Assembly (NCBI GenBank): GCA_902489595.1
Contig: CABUAS010000090.1
Location: 1-6,437, forward strand
Source: an uncultured Oscillospiraceae bacterium
GTDB taxonomy: Bacteria > Bacillota > Clostridia > Oscillospirales > Acutalibacteraceae
Length of the DNA stretch: 6,437 nucleotides
Direction: 5' to 3'
Below are positions 1-6,415 of this stretch, one piece after another. Each line of letters starts with the position of its first letter. Position 1 is the stretch's first letter. A model generated the notes under the pieces. It was not told the origin of the DNA. It searched no databases and worked only from the letters and a program-made list of their open reading frames with translations. The translations under genes were made by a program, and so were the position numbers.

Positions 1-19
1 TTAAACATATTAATTTTTG

Positions 20-48
20 TTGTCAATATTAATATTTTAATGTATAAT
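20..48 (+). promoter_or_regulatory. Predicted sigma-A-type promoter for the comM-LUD operon
   Basis: A -35-like hexamer TTGTCA (20-25) and a perfect -10 TATAAT (43-48) are separated by exactly 17 nt, the ideal spacing for the housekeeping sigma factor. The surrounding DNA is very AT-rich, as is usual for promoters in low-GC Firmicutes. Transcription would start near position 55, giving a leader of about 150 nt before the comM start codon. It is the only good promoter seen upstream of comM and would also serve the coupled LUD gene. Confidence 0.65.
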
Positions 49-95
49 TAATAAATAGTGAATTAGTTGTAACAGACAGGTTGGTGCTTCTTCGT

Positions 96-133
96 TGCAG
101 GGGTGTCTTACGGACACCCGCACCCCCGATGCA
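96..133 (+). other. Structured leader element 1: GC-rich hairpin with an alternative pairing
   Basis: GGGTGTC (101-107) pairs perfectly with GACACCC (113-119) around a 5-nt loop. The same left arm can instead form a longer stem: TGCAGGGGTG (96-105) with CACCCC (121-126) plus TGCA (130-133), ten pairs with a 3-nt bulge at 127-129. The two pairings exclude each other. A further outer match is GGTGC (83-87) with GCACC (131-135). There is no T-tract after it, so it is not a simple terminator. It may be a REP-like intergenic palindrome or a regulatory leader structure; the sequence alone does not decide. Confidence 0.5.
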
Positions 134-156
134 CCGTTAAATTTTTAAAACTTTGC

Positions 157-178
157 GGCGGGCTGAGGGCAGCCCGCC
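157..178 (+). repeat. Structured leader element 2: perfect 9-bp GC-rich palindrome
   Basis: GGCGGGCTG (157-165) and CAGCCCGCC (170-178) form a perfect 9-bp stem with an AGGG tetraloop. It ends 16 nt before the AGGAG ribosome binding site of comM (195-199) and has no poly-T run after it, so termination is unlikely. Its GC content contrasts sharply with the AT-rich flanks, as in REP-type intergenic palindromes. I recall similar GC-rich palindromes between genes in Clostridia, but that is memory and was not searched. If transcribed, the hairpin could affect mRNA stability or translation of comM. Confidence 0.5.
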
Positions 179-204
179 CTACGAACTGATAAATAGGAGT
201 AAAA

Positions 205-1737
205 ATGTTTGCAAAAGTAAAAAGCTACGGCGTGTTCGGAATGGACAGTTTTGCCGTTGATGTTGAAGTTGATATAAGCACGGGTATGCCGAAATTTGAG
301 GTTGTAGGTCTGCCTGATGCGGCTGTTAAGGAAAGCCGTGAAAGAGTGCGTGCAAGTATAAAAAACTGTGCGCTTAATTTTCCGAGTGCAAGAATAACGG
401 TCAATATTGCGCCTGCCGACATTAAAAAGGAAGGCTCTGTTTATGATTTGCCGATTTTTATTGCCATTCTGGCGGCGACGGGGCAGATTAATCCTGTGCT
501 TGATGATTACGCTTTTATCGGCGAGCTGTCACTGAACGGTGAAATAAGAGGATGCACGGGCGTTCTGCCTATGGTTTTAAAGGCGAGGGAGTGTAAAACG
601 AACGCTGTTTTTGTGCCGTATGACAATATGGCGGAGGCAAGCGTTGTAAACGGTATTGATGTTTTTCCCGTTAAAAATGTTTTTGACGTTATAAGGCATA
701 TTAACGGTGAAAAAGTGATTGAGCCGTGCTATAAAAAAGTTGAAAAGCAAAAACGGACTTATGATTCGCTTGATTTTGAAGATGTTAAGGGGCAGATTTT
801 TGCAAAGCGTGCGCTTGAAATAGCGGCGGCAGGCGGTCACAACTGCCTGCTTATAGGTCCGCCCGGCACAGGTAAGTCAATGCTTTCAAAAAGGCTGCCG
901 TCAATCCTGCCCGAAATGACATTCGAGGAACAACTCGAAACGACCAAGATTTATTCGATTGCAGGAGAACTGCCCGACGGCACATGTCTGATAACGGAAA
1001 GACCTTTCAGAAGTCCGCACCATACAATTTCACCTCAGGGCCTTGCAGGCGGCGGCCATATTCCACGCCCCGGCGAGGTTTCGCTTGCCCATAACGGTGT
1101 GCTTTTTATGGACGAGTTTCCGGAATTTGACAGGCGAAGTAAAGAATCACTGCGTCAGCCGCTTGAAGACGGTAAAATTACTATTGCCCGAACGGTGGGC
1201 ACTGTTTCTTATCCGTCTGATTTAATGGTGGTGGCGGCAATGAACCCCTGCCCGTGCGGCTTTTTCGGCCATCCTACAAGGCAGTGTACCTGCACTGCGG
1301 CGGCAAGAAAAAAGTATATGGACAGAATAAGCGGTCCGATTTTAGACAGAATTGATTTGCACGTTGAGGTTGAGGCGGTTCAGTTTGACCAGTTATCGTC
1401 AAAAAGAAGAGAGGAAACATCTGCCGAAATCAGGGCAAGGGTTGAAAAAGCAAGAGAAATTCAGCGAAAAAGATTTGAGGGCACGGGCATTACGTGCAAT
1501 GCCAAGATGAGCCCGAAAATGACTAAGGATTACTGCCTGCTTACGGAAGAGGCAAACAATCTGCTTAAAGCGGCATTTGAAAAGCTTGATTTGTCTGCAA
1601 GAGCGTATGACAAGATTCTGCGTATTTCACGCACGATTGCCGATTTGGAGGGCAGTAAAAATGTGGAAGTAAATCATGTTGCCGAGGCCGTGCAGTACAG
1701 AAGCCTTGACAGGAAATACTGGAGGAATGAAGAATGA
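205..1737 (+). CDS. comM: YifB/ComM family Mg-chelatase-like AAA+ ATPase
   Basis: This 510-residue protein has the full-length architecture of the YifB/ComM family. An N-terminal ChlI-like (Lon-protease-fold) domain covers about residues 20-140. A Mg-chelatase-type AAA+ module covers about 190-395, with Walker A GPPGTGKS (218-225), Walker B LFMDEF (300-305) and a conserved arginine in the DRIDLHVEV segment (R382). A C-terminal Mg-chelatase helical domain covers about 405-502. The family cysteine cluster is present as C349, C351, C361 and C363. In Vibrio and relatives ComM is a hexameric branch-migration helicase that helps integrate transforming DNA. In Clostridia the role of this family is not established, so the symbol reflects family membership and does not prove competence. 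The start is supported by AGGAG (195-199) five nt upstream of the ATG. Its last bases overlap the next gene (ATGA), so the two are probably translationally coupled. No key motif is missing. Confidence 0.93.
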   Translation: MFAKVKSYGVFGMDSFAVDVEVDISTGMPKFEVVGLPDAAVKESRERVRASIKNCALNFPSARITVNIAPADIKKEGSVYDLPIFIAILAATGQINPVLDDYAFIGELSLNGEIRGCTGVLPMVLKARECKTNAVFVPYDNMAEASVVNGIDVFPVKNVFDVIRHINGEKVIEPCYKKVEKQKRTYDSLDFEDVKGQIFAKRALEIAAAGGHNCLLIGPPGTGKSMLSKRLPSILPEMTFEEQLETTKIYSIAGELPDGTCLITERPFRSPHHTISPQGLAGGGHIPRPGEVSLAHNGVLFMDEFPEFDRRSKESLRQPLEDGKITIARTVGTVSYPSDLMVVAAMNPCPCGFFGHPTRQCTCTAAARKKYMDRISGPILDRIDLHVEVEAVQFDQLSSKRREETSAEIRARVEKAREIQRKRFEGTGITCNAKMSPKMTKDYCLLTEEANNLLKAAFEKLDLSARAYDKILRISRTIADLEGSKNVEVNHVAEAVQYRSLDRKYWRNEE

Positions 1738-2378
1738 CGGAAGAAATTAAAATTACAATGGAAAATTTACAGAAAAACGGAATGAAGCCGTTTTATGTAA
1801 AAACGAAAGAAGAAGTTGTGCCGCTTATTAAAACGCTTGTCGCAGAGGGTGAAAGCGTATCTCACGGCGGCAGTGAAACGCTTAAACAGACGGGCGTTGT
1901 TGATTTTCTTAAAAACGGCGGTTTTGATTATATTGACCGCTCGGGTCTTGAGGGTGAGGAACTGCGGCAAAGTTATATCCGCGCTTTTGGGTGTGATACT
2001 TATTTTTCATCATCAAATGCAGTTACAATGAACGGCGAACTTTATAATGTTGACGGCAATTCAAACCGTGTTGCCTGCATTGTTTTCGGTCCGAGGCAGG
2101 TTATTATGGTGGTTGGAAAGAACAAAATTGTAAATAATATAAACGACGCCGTTTTTCGTGTTAAGCAGTGCGCCGCACCGCCGAATACGCAGAGGCTTGA
2201 CTGTAAAACTCCCTGTGCCGTAACGGGGCAGTGCATAAGCCTTAACAAGGATAATCCGTTTATCTGTGACGGCTGTGCAAGTCCGCAGCGAATTTGCTGC
2301 AATTTTGTAATTTCGGCAAAGCAGAGGCATATAGACAGAATTAAGGTTATTATTGTTGATGAGGTTTTAGGGTATTAA
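1734..2378 (+). CDS. LUD-domain (DUF162) protein, 'lactate utilization protein' family
   Basis: This 214-residue protein is a stand-alone LUD-domain protein, related to LutC/YkgG. Family hallmarks seen are VSHGGSETLKQTG (42-54), the SSSNAVTMNGELYNVDG stretch (92-108) followed by NRVACIVFGP (111-120), VVGKNKIV (126-133), and a C-terminal PxNTQRLxCxTPC segment (150-161). The tail carries a cysteine cluster (C157, C161, C167, C178, C181, C188, C189) that may bind metal or an Fe-S centre; this is inferred. LutC acts with LutA and LutB in L-lactate oxidation, but no lutA or lutB is in this window, so a role in lactate metabolism is not supported here. Many Clostridia carry such solitary LUD proteins of unknown function. 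The ATG overlaps the comM stop codon, and GGAGG (1721-1725) lies 8 nt upstream inside comM, supporting this start. The protein is probably cytoplasmic: no signal peptide or membrane segment is seen. Confidence 0.85.
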   Translation: MTEEIKITMENLQKNGMKPFYVKTKEEVVPLIKTLVAEGESVSHGGSETLKQTGVVDFLKNGGFDYIDRSGLEGEELRQSYIRAFGCDTYFSSSNAVTMNGELYNVDGNSNRVACIVFGPRQVIMVVGKNKIVNNINDAVFRVKQCAAPPNTQRLDCKTPCAVTGQCISLNKDNPFICDGCASPQRICCNFVISAKQRHIDRIKVIIVDEVLGY

Positions 2379-2389
2379 ATATGAAATAA

Positions 2390-2412
2390 CGGGCGGCGTC
2401 ACCGACGACCCG
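2390..2412 (+). other. GC-rich imperfect hairpin after the LUD gene
   Basis: CGGG (2390-2393) pairs with CCCG (2409-2412), and inside it CGTC (2397-2400) pairs with GACG (2404-2407) around a 3-nt loop, with an asymmetric internal loop (2394-2396 against 2408). It starts 12 nt after the LUD stop codon, where a terminator would be expected. The bases that follow (GCAATATAATC) are not a T-tract, so intrinsic termination would be weak at best. It may instead be a decayed GC-rich intergenic palindrome like the one at 157-178. The rest of the 2379-2516 gap holds only the promoter and ribosome binding site of the next gene. Confidence 0.35.
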
Positions 2413-2446
2413 CAATATAATCAACCAAACTGAAATTAAAAATAAA

Positions 2447-2475
2447 TTTACATTTTGCAAAATATGTGATATACT
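2447..2475 (+). promoter_or_regulatory. Predicted extended -10 promoter for the LTA-synthase-family gene
   Basis: TTTACA (2447-2452) and TATACT (2470-2475) are separated by exactly 17 nt, and the -10 is preceded by TGA (2467-2469), giving the extended form TGnTATACT. The predicted start of transcription near 2482 gives a short leader of about 35 nt before the ATG at 2517. This suggests the gene is transcribed on its own, separately from comM and the LUD gene. No operator or riboswitch is seen in the leader. Confidence 0.7.
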
Positions 2476-2503
2476 TTATTCATAATTACCTGTAATGAAA
2501 AAC

Positions 2504-2508
2504 GGAGG
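2504..2508 (+). promoter_or_regulatory. Ribosome binding site GGAGG fixing the start at 2517
   Basis: GGAGG lies 8 nt before the ATG at 2517, a near-ideal spacing. It settles the start although the first membrane helix begins only two residues later. Confidence 0.8.
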
Positions 2509-2516
2509 AAAATATA

Positions 2517-4364
2517 ATGTTTATTTTAACAGGCACTATTGCCTCGTTAATTGTAAGCGCCATATGGATTTTTGCATTTATCGAGGAAAAAACAGCAGGC
2601 AAGTGTATTCACTGCATAGTTAAAAACTTTTTTGTTGTGAACCTTGTTTCAATAGCCATTCAGAGATATGTTATGAAATATCAGCATTTTCTTGTGTCTG
2701 ACGGCTATAAAACAACATCGTTTATCAAATTTTTTATAGTTGCAATGGTTGTCGGCACGGCATTTATGTTCATTTCGGCACTTATCAACAATCTTGTTGC
2801 ATTTGAAAAAGAAGAGCCTAAAAAGACTCACGGTGCACGGTTTGTTAAAGTGATTTCTGCCGTTTTTGTTTTTCTCGGCACTGCCGCTTATTTCGGCACA
2901 ATATGGGGCAAGGGCAATTTCGGCGATGTTACTGCCGACCAGCTCCTTATTACTCTTTTCTCACCTACTGAGGGCACGGAAACCTCTGTTTATGTAGACG
3001 GCTTTGAGGGCCCTGTATTCCAGGTTATGCTTATCACAGCGCTTTTCTGCCTTGTTGTTTTCAGCAATTTCAGACTTGTTTATAAGGCTTTTGGCAGGAA
3101 AAAAGTTATTTTCAACGGTCTTTGGAAAAGAATTATCTGCCTTGTGCTTTCCGTTGCGTGCATTGCAGGCGGCGTAACATACGGTGTGCAGGAATTCAGA
3201 TTAAAGCAGCTTATCAATGCTTATTTTATAAAATCGGATTTGTTTGATGAAAATTATATCAATCCGAAAACTGTGTCATATACTTTCCCCGAAAAGAAAC
3301 GAAATCTGATTTTTATTTCGCTTGAATCTCTTGAAAACAGTTATCTTTCAAAAGAACTCGGCGGAAATATGGATGAAAATCTTATGCCTGAACTTACCGA
3401 ACTTGCTCAGGAGGGTATTGTATTTTCCGATACAGACGGTAAATTCGGCGGACCTCAGCAGGCGCCGGGTACACAGTGGAGCTGTGCTTCGCTTGTAAAT
3501 ATGACTTCGGGTCTGCCTATGAAAATGCCGAATGAACCAAACTCCTACGGCACAGACGGCAATTTCCTGCCGGGTGCATATACAATGATGGAACTGCTGA
3601 GGGATAACGGTTATCAGCAGTCGATGATGATGGGCTCACCTGCGAAATTCGGCGGTCTTGATTTCTATTTCGGCAATCACGGATGTGAGTCTATTATGGA
3701 CTACCGCTGGGCGCTTAAAGAGGGCAAAATTCCGCCTGATTATAAAGTTTGGTGGGGTTATGAAGATGAAAAACTTTATGAATTTGCCAAAGAAGAACTT
3801 ACCAATTTGGGCGAATCGGGTCAGCCGTTCAGTTTTATTATGGAAACGGCAGATACTCACCGCCCGGGCGGATTTGTGACAGAAGATACGCCTCAGCCGT
3901 ATCCGTCATCATATGCAAATGCAGTTGCTCACAGCACATCGGAAACGGTTAAATTTGTGCGTTGGATTCAGCAGCAGCCTTTCTATGATAATACAACTAT
4001 TGTTATGATAGGTGACCATATCAGTATGGAAACTGATTTCTTTGAATTCTACGGCTTTGATGATAGTTATCACCGCACGCAGTTCAATCTTATTCTCAAC
4101 CCCGACCCGAGCGTTGCAAAACTTGCCGAATCACGCCAGAGAAACAGACTTTATGCAAACTATGATATGTTCCCGACAATGCTTGCAGGTATCGGCGTTA
4201 AGTTTGACGGCAACAGGCTCGGCGTGGGTACAAATTTGTTTTCTAATAAGGACACTCTGTTTGAGGAATACGGCGTTGATTTTGTAAATAACGAAATGGA
4301 AAAGAAGAGCGAAATTTACAACAACGAAATCCTGAGGATTCAGGACAGCGCATCGGAAGAATAA
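2517..4364 (+). CDS. LTA synthase / OpgB-like phosphoglycerol transferase (sulfatase-fold membrane enzyme)
   Basis: This 615-residue protein has an N-terminal membrane part and an extracellular alkaline-phosphatase/sulfatase-fold domain. Likely helices are about 3-22, 36-49 (weak), 69-91, 112-130, 167-184 and 205-222. The basic loops at 97-111 and 186-204 fit the cytoplasm, which puts the catalytic domain (about 262-575) outside. Likely active-site residues by family comparison are metal ligand E270 in FISLESLE, nucleophile T319 in PGTQWS, H448 in TADTHRP, and metal ligands D500-H501 in IGDH. The family moves phosphoglycerol, typically from phosphatidylglycerol, onto lipoteichoic acid (LtaS) or glucan (OpgB). 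The wording ESLExxY, the KFGGLD segment (377-382) and DTHRPGGF (446-453) look closer to OpgB than to LtaS, which uses FWNR for glycerol-phosphate binding. The true acceptor is therefore uncertain and no gene symbol is given. It has its own promoter and faces the alr-DUF1796 pair tail to tail. No truncation is seen. Confidence 0.87.
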   Translation: MFILTGTIASLIVSAIWIFAFIEEKTAGKCIHCIVKNFFVVNLVSIAIQRYVMKYQHFLVSDGYKTTSFIKFFIVAMVVGTAFMFISALINNLVAFEKEEPKKTHGARFVKVISAVFVFLGTAAYFGTIWGKGNFGDVTADQLLITLFSPTEGTETSVYVDGFEGPVFQVMLITALFCLVVFSNFRLVYKAFGRKKVIFNGLWKRIICLVLSVACIAGGVTYGVQEFRLKQLINAYFIKSDLFDENYINPKTVSYTFPEKKRNLIFISLESLENSYLSKELGGNMDENLMPELTELAQEGIVFSDTDGKFGGPQQAPGTQWSCASLVNMTSGLPMKMPNEPNSYGTDGNFLPGAYTMMELLRDNGYQQSMMMGSPAKFGGLDFYFGNHGCESIMDYRWALKEGKIPPDYKVWWGYEDEKLYEFAKEELTNLGESGQPFSFIMETADTHRPGGFVTEDTPQPYPSSYANAVAHSTSETVKFVRWIQQQPFYDNTTIVMIGDHISMETDFFEFYGFDDSYHRTQFNLILNPDPSVAKLAESRQRNRLYANYDMFPTMLAGIGVKFDGNRLGVGTNLFSNKDTLFEEYGVDFVNNEMEKKSEIYNNEILRIQDSASEE

Positions 4365-4421
4365 ACCTGCGATATTTTTATGAAGTATCCCTGATTAGCT
4401 TTCTTGTTAAAGTGAGGAGAG

Positions 4422-4437
4422 CCGCCGCAGGCGGCGG
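4422..4437 (+). repeat. Short GC-rich palindrome downstream of the LTA-synthase-family gene
   Basis: CCGCCG (4422-4427) pairs with CGGCGG (4432-4437) around a CAGG tetraloop. AAGT (4410-4413) and ACTT (4441-4444) flank it and could pair across purine-rich internal loops. No T-tract follows, and a much better terminator starts 23 nt later, so this is not the main stop signal. It is another GC-rich palindrome in an otherwise AT-rich gap and may be a repeat remnant. The remainder of 4365-4459 shows no gene. Confidence 0.4.
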
Positions 4438-4459
4438 AGGACTTCAAAATTATCATAAC

Positions 4460-4504
4460 AAAAAGGATGTTTCACATTTTTGTGCGAAACATCCTTTTTT
4501 TATT
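4460..4504. terminator. Bidirectional rho-independent terminator between convergent genes
   Basis: AAAAAGGATGTTTC (4460-4473) pairs perfectly with GAAACATCCTTTTT (4486-4499), a 14-bp stem with a 12-nt loop (4474-4485). On the plus strand the T-rich run TTTTTTTATTTTT follows. On the minus strand the complement of the 4460-4464 A-run gives a U-tract. It would end transcripts of the LTA-synthase-family gene from the left and of alr-DUF1796 from the right. The plus-strand T-tract overlaps the stop codon (4500-4502) and last codons of the DUF1796 gene, so that gene ends directly at the base of the stem. Confidence 0.9.
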
Positions 4505-5240
4505 TTTCTATTGTATTAATGTGTTTATACGGTTTTCGAATTTTTGATTCTGCTTTTTTTAAAATCTTATTTGCGATGCCGTTTTGCTGTTGCTTTTTCT
4601 TTTGAGTTTCATTATAAACTGCAAGGTTTTTCTGCCGTTCATTTTTATCATAGATTTCGTCGCTTAAAAGAAAGTCCCGCAGCTCTTTATTTTTGTCGGC
4701 AAAATGCCTTGCCACAGAGTCGTTTTCATCTCTTTCAACATAATAAGCATTCGGAATGCCGAACTGCTTATATCTGTCATCAACTACAAAAAGCAATTCG
4801 TTTTCAGGGCAGAACTGCTTGTAATATGCAAGGCACTCGCCTGAATGGTTACTGTAGTATTCAGCGTCAGCCTTATTGCTTACATAGCGTACGAAAAGCG
4901 TAGGCTCGGCTATTGCAGTGTAAAAGCGTTCAATTCTGCGTGCATACTTTTCTTTGACCTCATCAAGCTGCACATCAAGCGGCTTATACTTTGAAAAATC
5001 GTGGTAAAAGCTTACGCCGAAGTCGTAATGTTTATTTCTGTAAACATTTTTTACCACCTGATACTGATATAAATTTTCATATTCAAGAAAGCCGTCAAAA
5101 TGGCTGTCAATCAGTTGATGCAGAGGTTCACGCGTTGTAATAAGCCAGTCAAACGGGTAACTTGCGTCACGCAGTCCGAGCCGCTCAAGCTCCTGCGCCA
5201 CACCGCAGAAATGACCTAAAGAAATAATATGTTCAAACAT
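4500..5240 (-). CDS. DUF1796 family putative papain-like cysteine peptidase
   Basis: The 246-residue product opens with the family signature: ISLGHFC (6-12), a QELERLGLR stretch (16-24), then ASYPFDWL (26-33). It matches my recollection of DUF1796, described as a putative papain-like cysteine peptidase. C12 is the likely nucleophile. Histidines in NKHYDFGVSFYHDF (H71, H80) are candidate partners, and FVRYVSN (116-122) looks like a conserved core strand. No substrate is established for the family; members often sit near glycosyltransferase and surface-polysaccharide genes. No signal peptide or membrane helix is seen, so it is probably cytoplasmic. The tail (about 203-240) is rich in Lys, Arg and Gln and may be a flexible or nucleic-acid/membrane-contacting extension. 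GAGGT (minus strand, 5246-5250) lies 5 nt before the ATG. It lies 24 nt downstream of alr, so co-transcription is likely, and it ends at the shared terminator. Confidence 0.75.
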   Translation of the reverse strand: MFEHIISLGHFCGVAQELERLGLRDASYPFDWLITTREPLHQLIDSHFDGFLEYENLYQYQVVKNVYRNKHYDFGVSFYHDFSKYKPLDVQLDEVKEKYARRIERFYTAIAEPTLFVRYVSNKADAEYYSNHSGECLAYYKQFCPENELLFVVDDRYKQFGIPNAYYVERDENDSVARHFADKNKELRDFLLSDEIYDKNERQKNLAVYNETQKKKQQQNGIANKILKKAESKIRKPYKHINTIEK

Positions 5241-5264
5241 TCTGCACCTCGTTATACAATATTA

Positions 5265-6407
5265 TTATAAATAATTAACCTTTTCGGTTTCTTCACCGTT
5301 TTTTGTATAAATTCTTGTAACTCGGCGTGAGATGCGGCAAACCTGCTCGTAATTGAACGAATTTGCGTTGTCGGCAACATCTTCAACCGAGATTGAATTT
5401 TCGCCGTTTGCGCCGATAAGCGTTGCCTCGGAACCGACATTAACGCCGTCAATATCCGTAACATCAACCATAAACTGATCCATGCAGACTCTGCCGGTAA
5501 TCGGTGCATATCTGCCGTTTATGAGCACTTTGCCTTTGTTTGAAAGGCATCTCGGATAACCGTCTGCATAGCCTACGGGAACGGTGGCAATGCGCCTTTT
5601 TTCTTTTGTGGTATAAGTGCCGCCGTAACTGATTTCCCTGCCTGCCTCAAGTGTTTTAACGTGGCTTACGCAGGCGTGCCAACTCATAACAGGTTTGATG
5701 TCAATCAGATTTTTGTCAACATCGCCGCTCGGGTAAAGACCGTATGTAATAATACCGCTGCGCACCATATCGGCAGTATCGTTAAAATTCATAATGCCTG
5801 CCGAATTGTTGATGTGCTTAATCGGGATTTCGATATTTCTGCCTTCAAGAGCTTTGACAAAAGCGTTGAATTTATCACGCTGGGCATATGTTTTTGCAAG
5901 GTCGCTTTCGTCGGCAGTTGCAAAGTGAGAAAAAATCCCCTCTGCTTTAATGTTTGGAAGTGAGCAGATTTTTACGCATTCTTCAATGCTTTCATTTGTG
6001 CACTGAAAGCCGATTCGGCTCATACCCGTGTCAAGTGCAAAATGAAAAAGCACAGTTTTGTTCTGGCGCACAGCCTCGTCAGACAGCGCCTTTGCAGAAT
6101 CGTATGAAAAAATCGGAATGCGAATGTCATTTTTTACAACTATGTCGTAAACATCTTCAAAAACATATCCTAAAATCAGCAGGGGAGTTTTAATGTCTGC
6201 TTTGAGCAGTTCAACAGCCTCTTCAATGCAGGCAACGCCGAAAAAATCGCATTTCGGTTCAAGTTCACGGGCAATCTGCACTGCGCCGTGGCCGTATGCG
6301 TCTGCCTTAATGACGGTGAGCAGTTTTGCACCGCCGATTTTATTTTTTATGCTGTCTATGTTAAAATTCAGGGCATCCAAATCAATGCCGATGTATGTGC
6401 GTTCCAT
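5265..6407 (-). CDS. alr: Alanine racemase (PLP-dependent)
   Basis: Alr interconverts L- and D-alanine in the cytoplasm, supplying D-Ala for peptidoglycan and teichoic acid D-alanylation. Numbered from the ATG at 6407 (380 residues, normal family length), it has PLP lysine K34 in TVIKADAYGHG, the DTGMSR motif (126-131), H161 in FSHFATAD, S202 in NNSAG, R216 in MVRSGI, catalytic tyrosine Y261 in SYGGTY, the GYADGYPR motif (279-286) and CMDQ with M309-D310. All expected catalytic and cofactor residues are present. A GTG two codons earlier (6411-6413) could also start the frame, but AGGAG (minus strand, 6416-6420) is only 2 nt from it and 8 nt from the ATG, so the ATG is preferred. DUF1796 follows 24 nt downstream. 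The promoter lies in the last 30 nt or beyond the window. Whether this is the biosynthetic or a second, catabolic racemase cannot be told. Confidence 0.95.
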   Translation of the reverse strand: MERTYIGIDLDALNFNIDSIKNKIGGAKLLTVIKADAYGHGAVQIARELEPKCDFFGVACIEEAVELLKADIKTPLLILGYVFEDVYDIVVKNDIRIPIFSYDSAKALSDEAVRQNKTVLFHFALDTGMSRIGFQCTNESIEECVKICSLPNIKAEGIFSHFATADESDLAKTYAQRDKFNAFVKALEGRNIEIPIKHINNSAGIMNFNDTADMVRSGIITYGLYPSGDVDKNLIDIKPVMSWHACVSHVKTLEAGREISYGGTYTTKEKRRIATVPVGYADGYPRCLSNKGKVLINGRYAPITGRVCMDQFMVDVTDIDGVNVGSEATLIGANGENSISVEDVADNANSFNYEQVCRISRRVTRIYTKNGEETEKVNYL

Positions 6408-6415
6408 ATCCACAA

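Noticed and set aside
61..180. A riboswitch or tRNA-like fold in the comM leader
   Set aside because: No tRNA arms, T-box signature or known riboswitch core could be recognised; only GC-rich hairpins are visible.
577..840. An 87-residue minus-strand open frame inside comM
   Set aside because: It is a shadow of the well-supported comM reading frame, with no motif or plausible start context.
205..1737. comM as evidence that the organism is naturally competent
   Set aside because: YifB/ComM proteins occur widely in non-competent bacteria, and no other competence gene is present here.
2042..2330. Two overlapping minus-strand open frames (86 and 89 residues) inside the LUD gene
   Set aside because: Both are antisense to conserved LUD motifs and overlap each other in different frames, the usual sign of chance openness.
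4012..4287. A 91-residue plus-strand frame within the LTA-synthase-family gene
   Set aside because: It is a +1 shadow of the catalytic domain region, and the parent frame is intact through its D500-H501 motif, so there is no frameshift to explain.
4544..4903. A 119-residue plus-strand open frame opposite the DUF1796 gene
   Set aside because: It lies fully antisense to a gene with a recognisable family signature, has no clear ribosome binding site, and its low-complexity translation (rich in F, H, R and Q) looks like no family I know.
5252..5509. An 85-residue minus-strand frame overlapping the 3' end of alr
   Set aside because: The alr frame is intact across its C-terminal domain with conserved CMDQ and FNYEQVC motifs, so this frame is a shadow.
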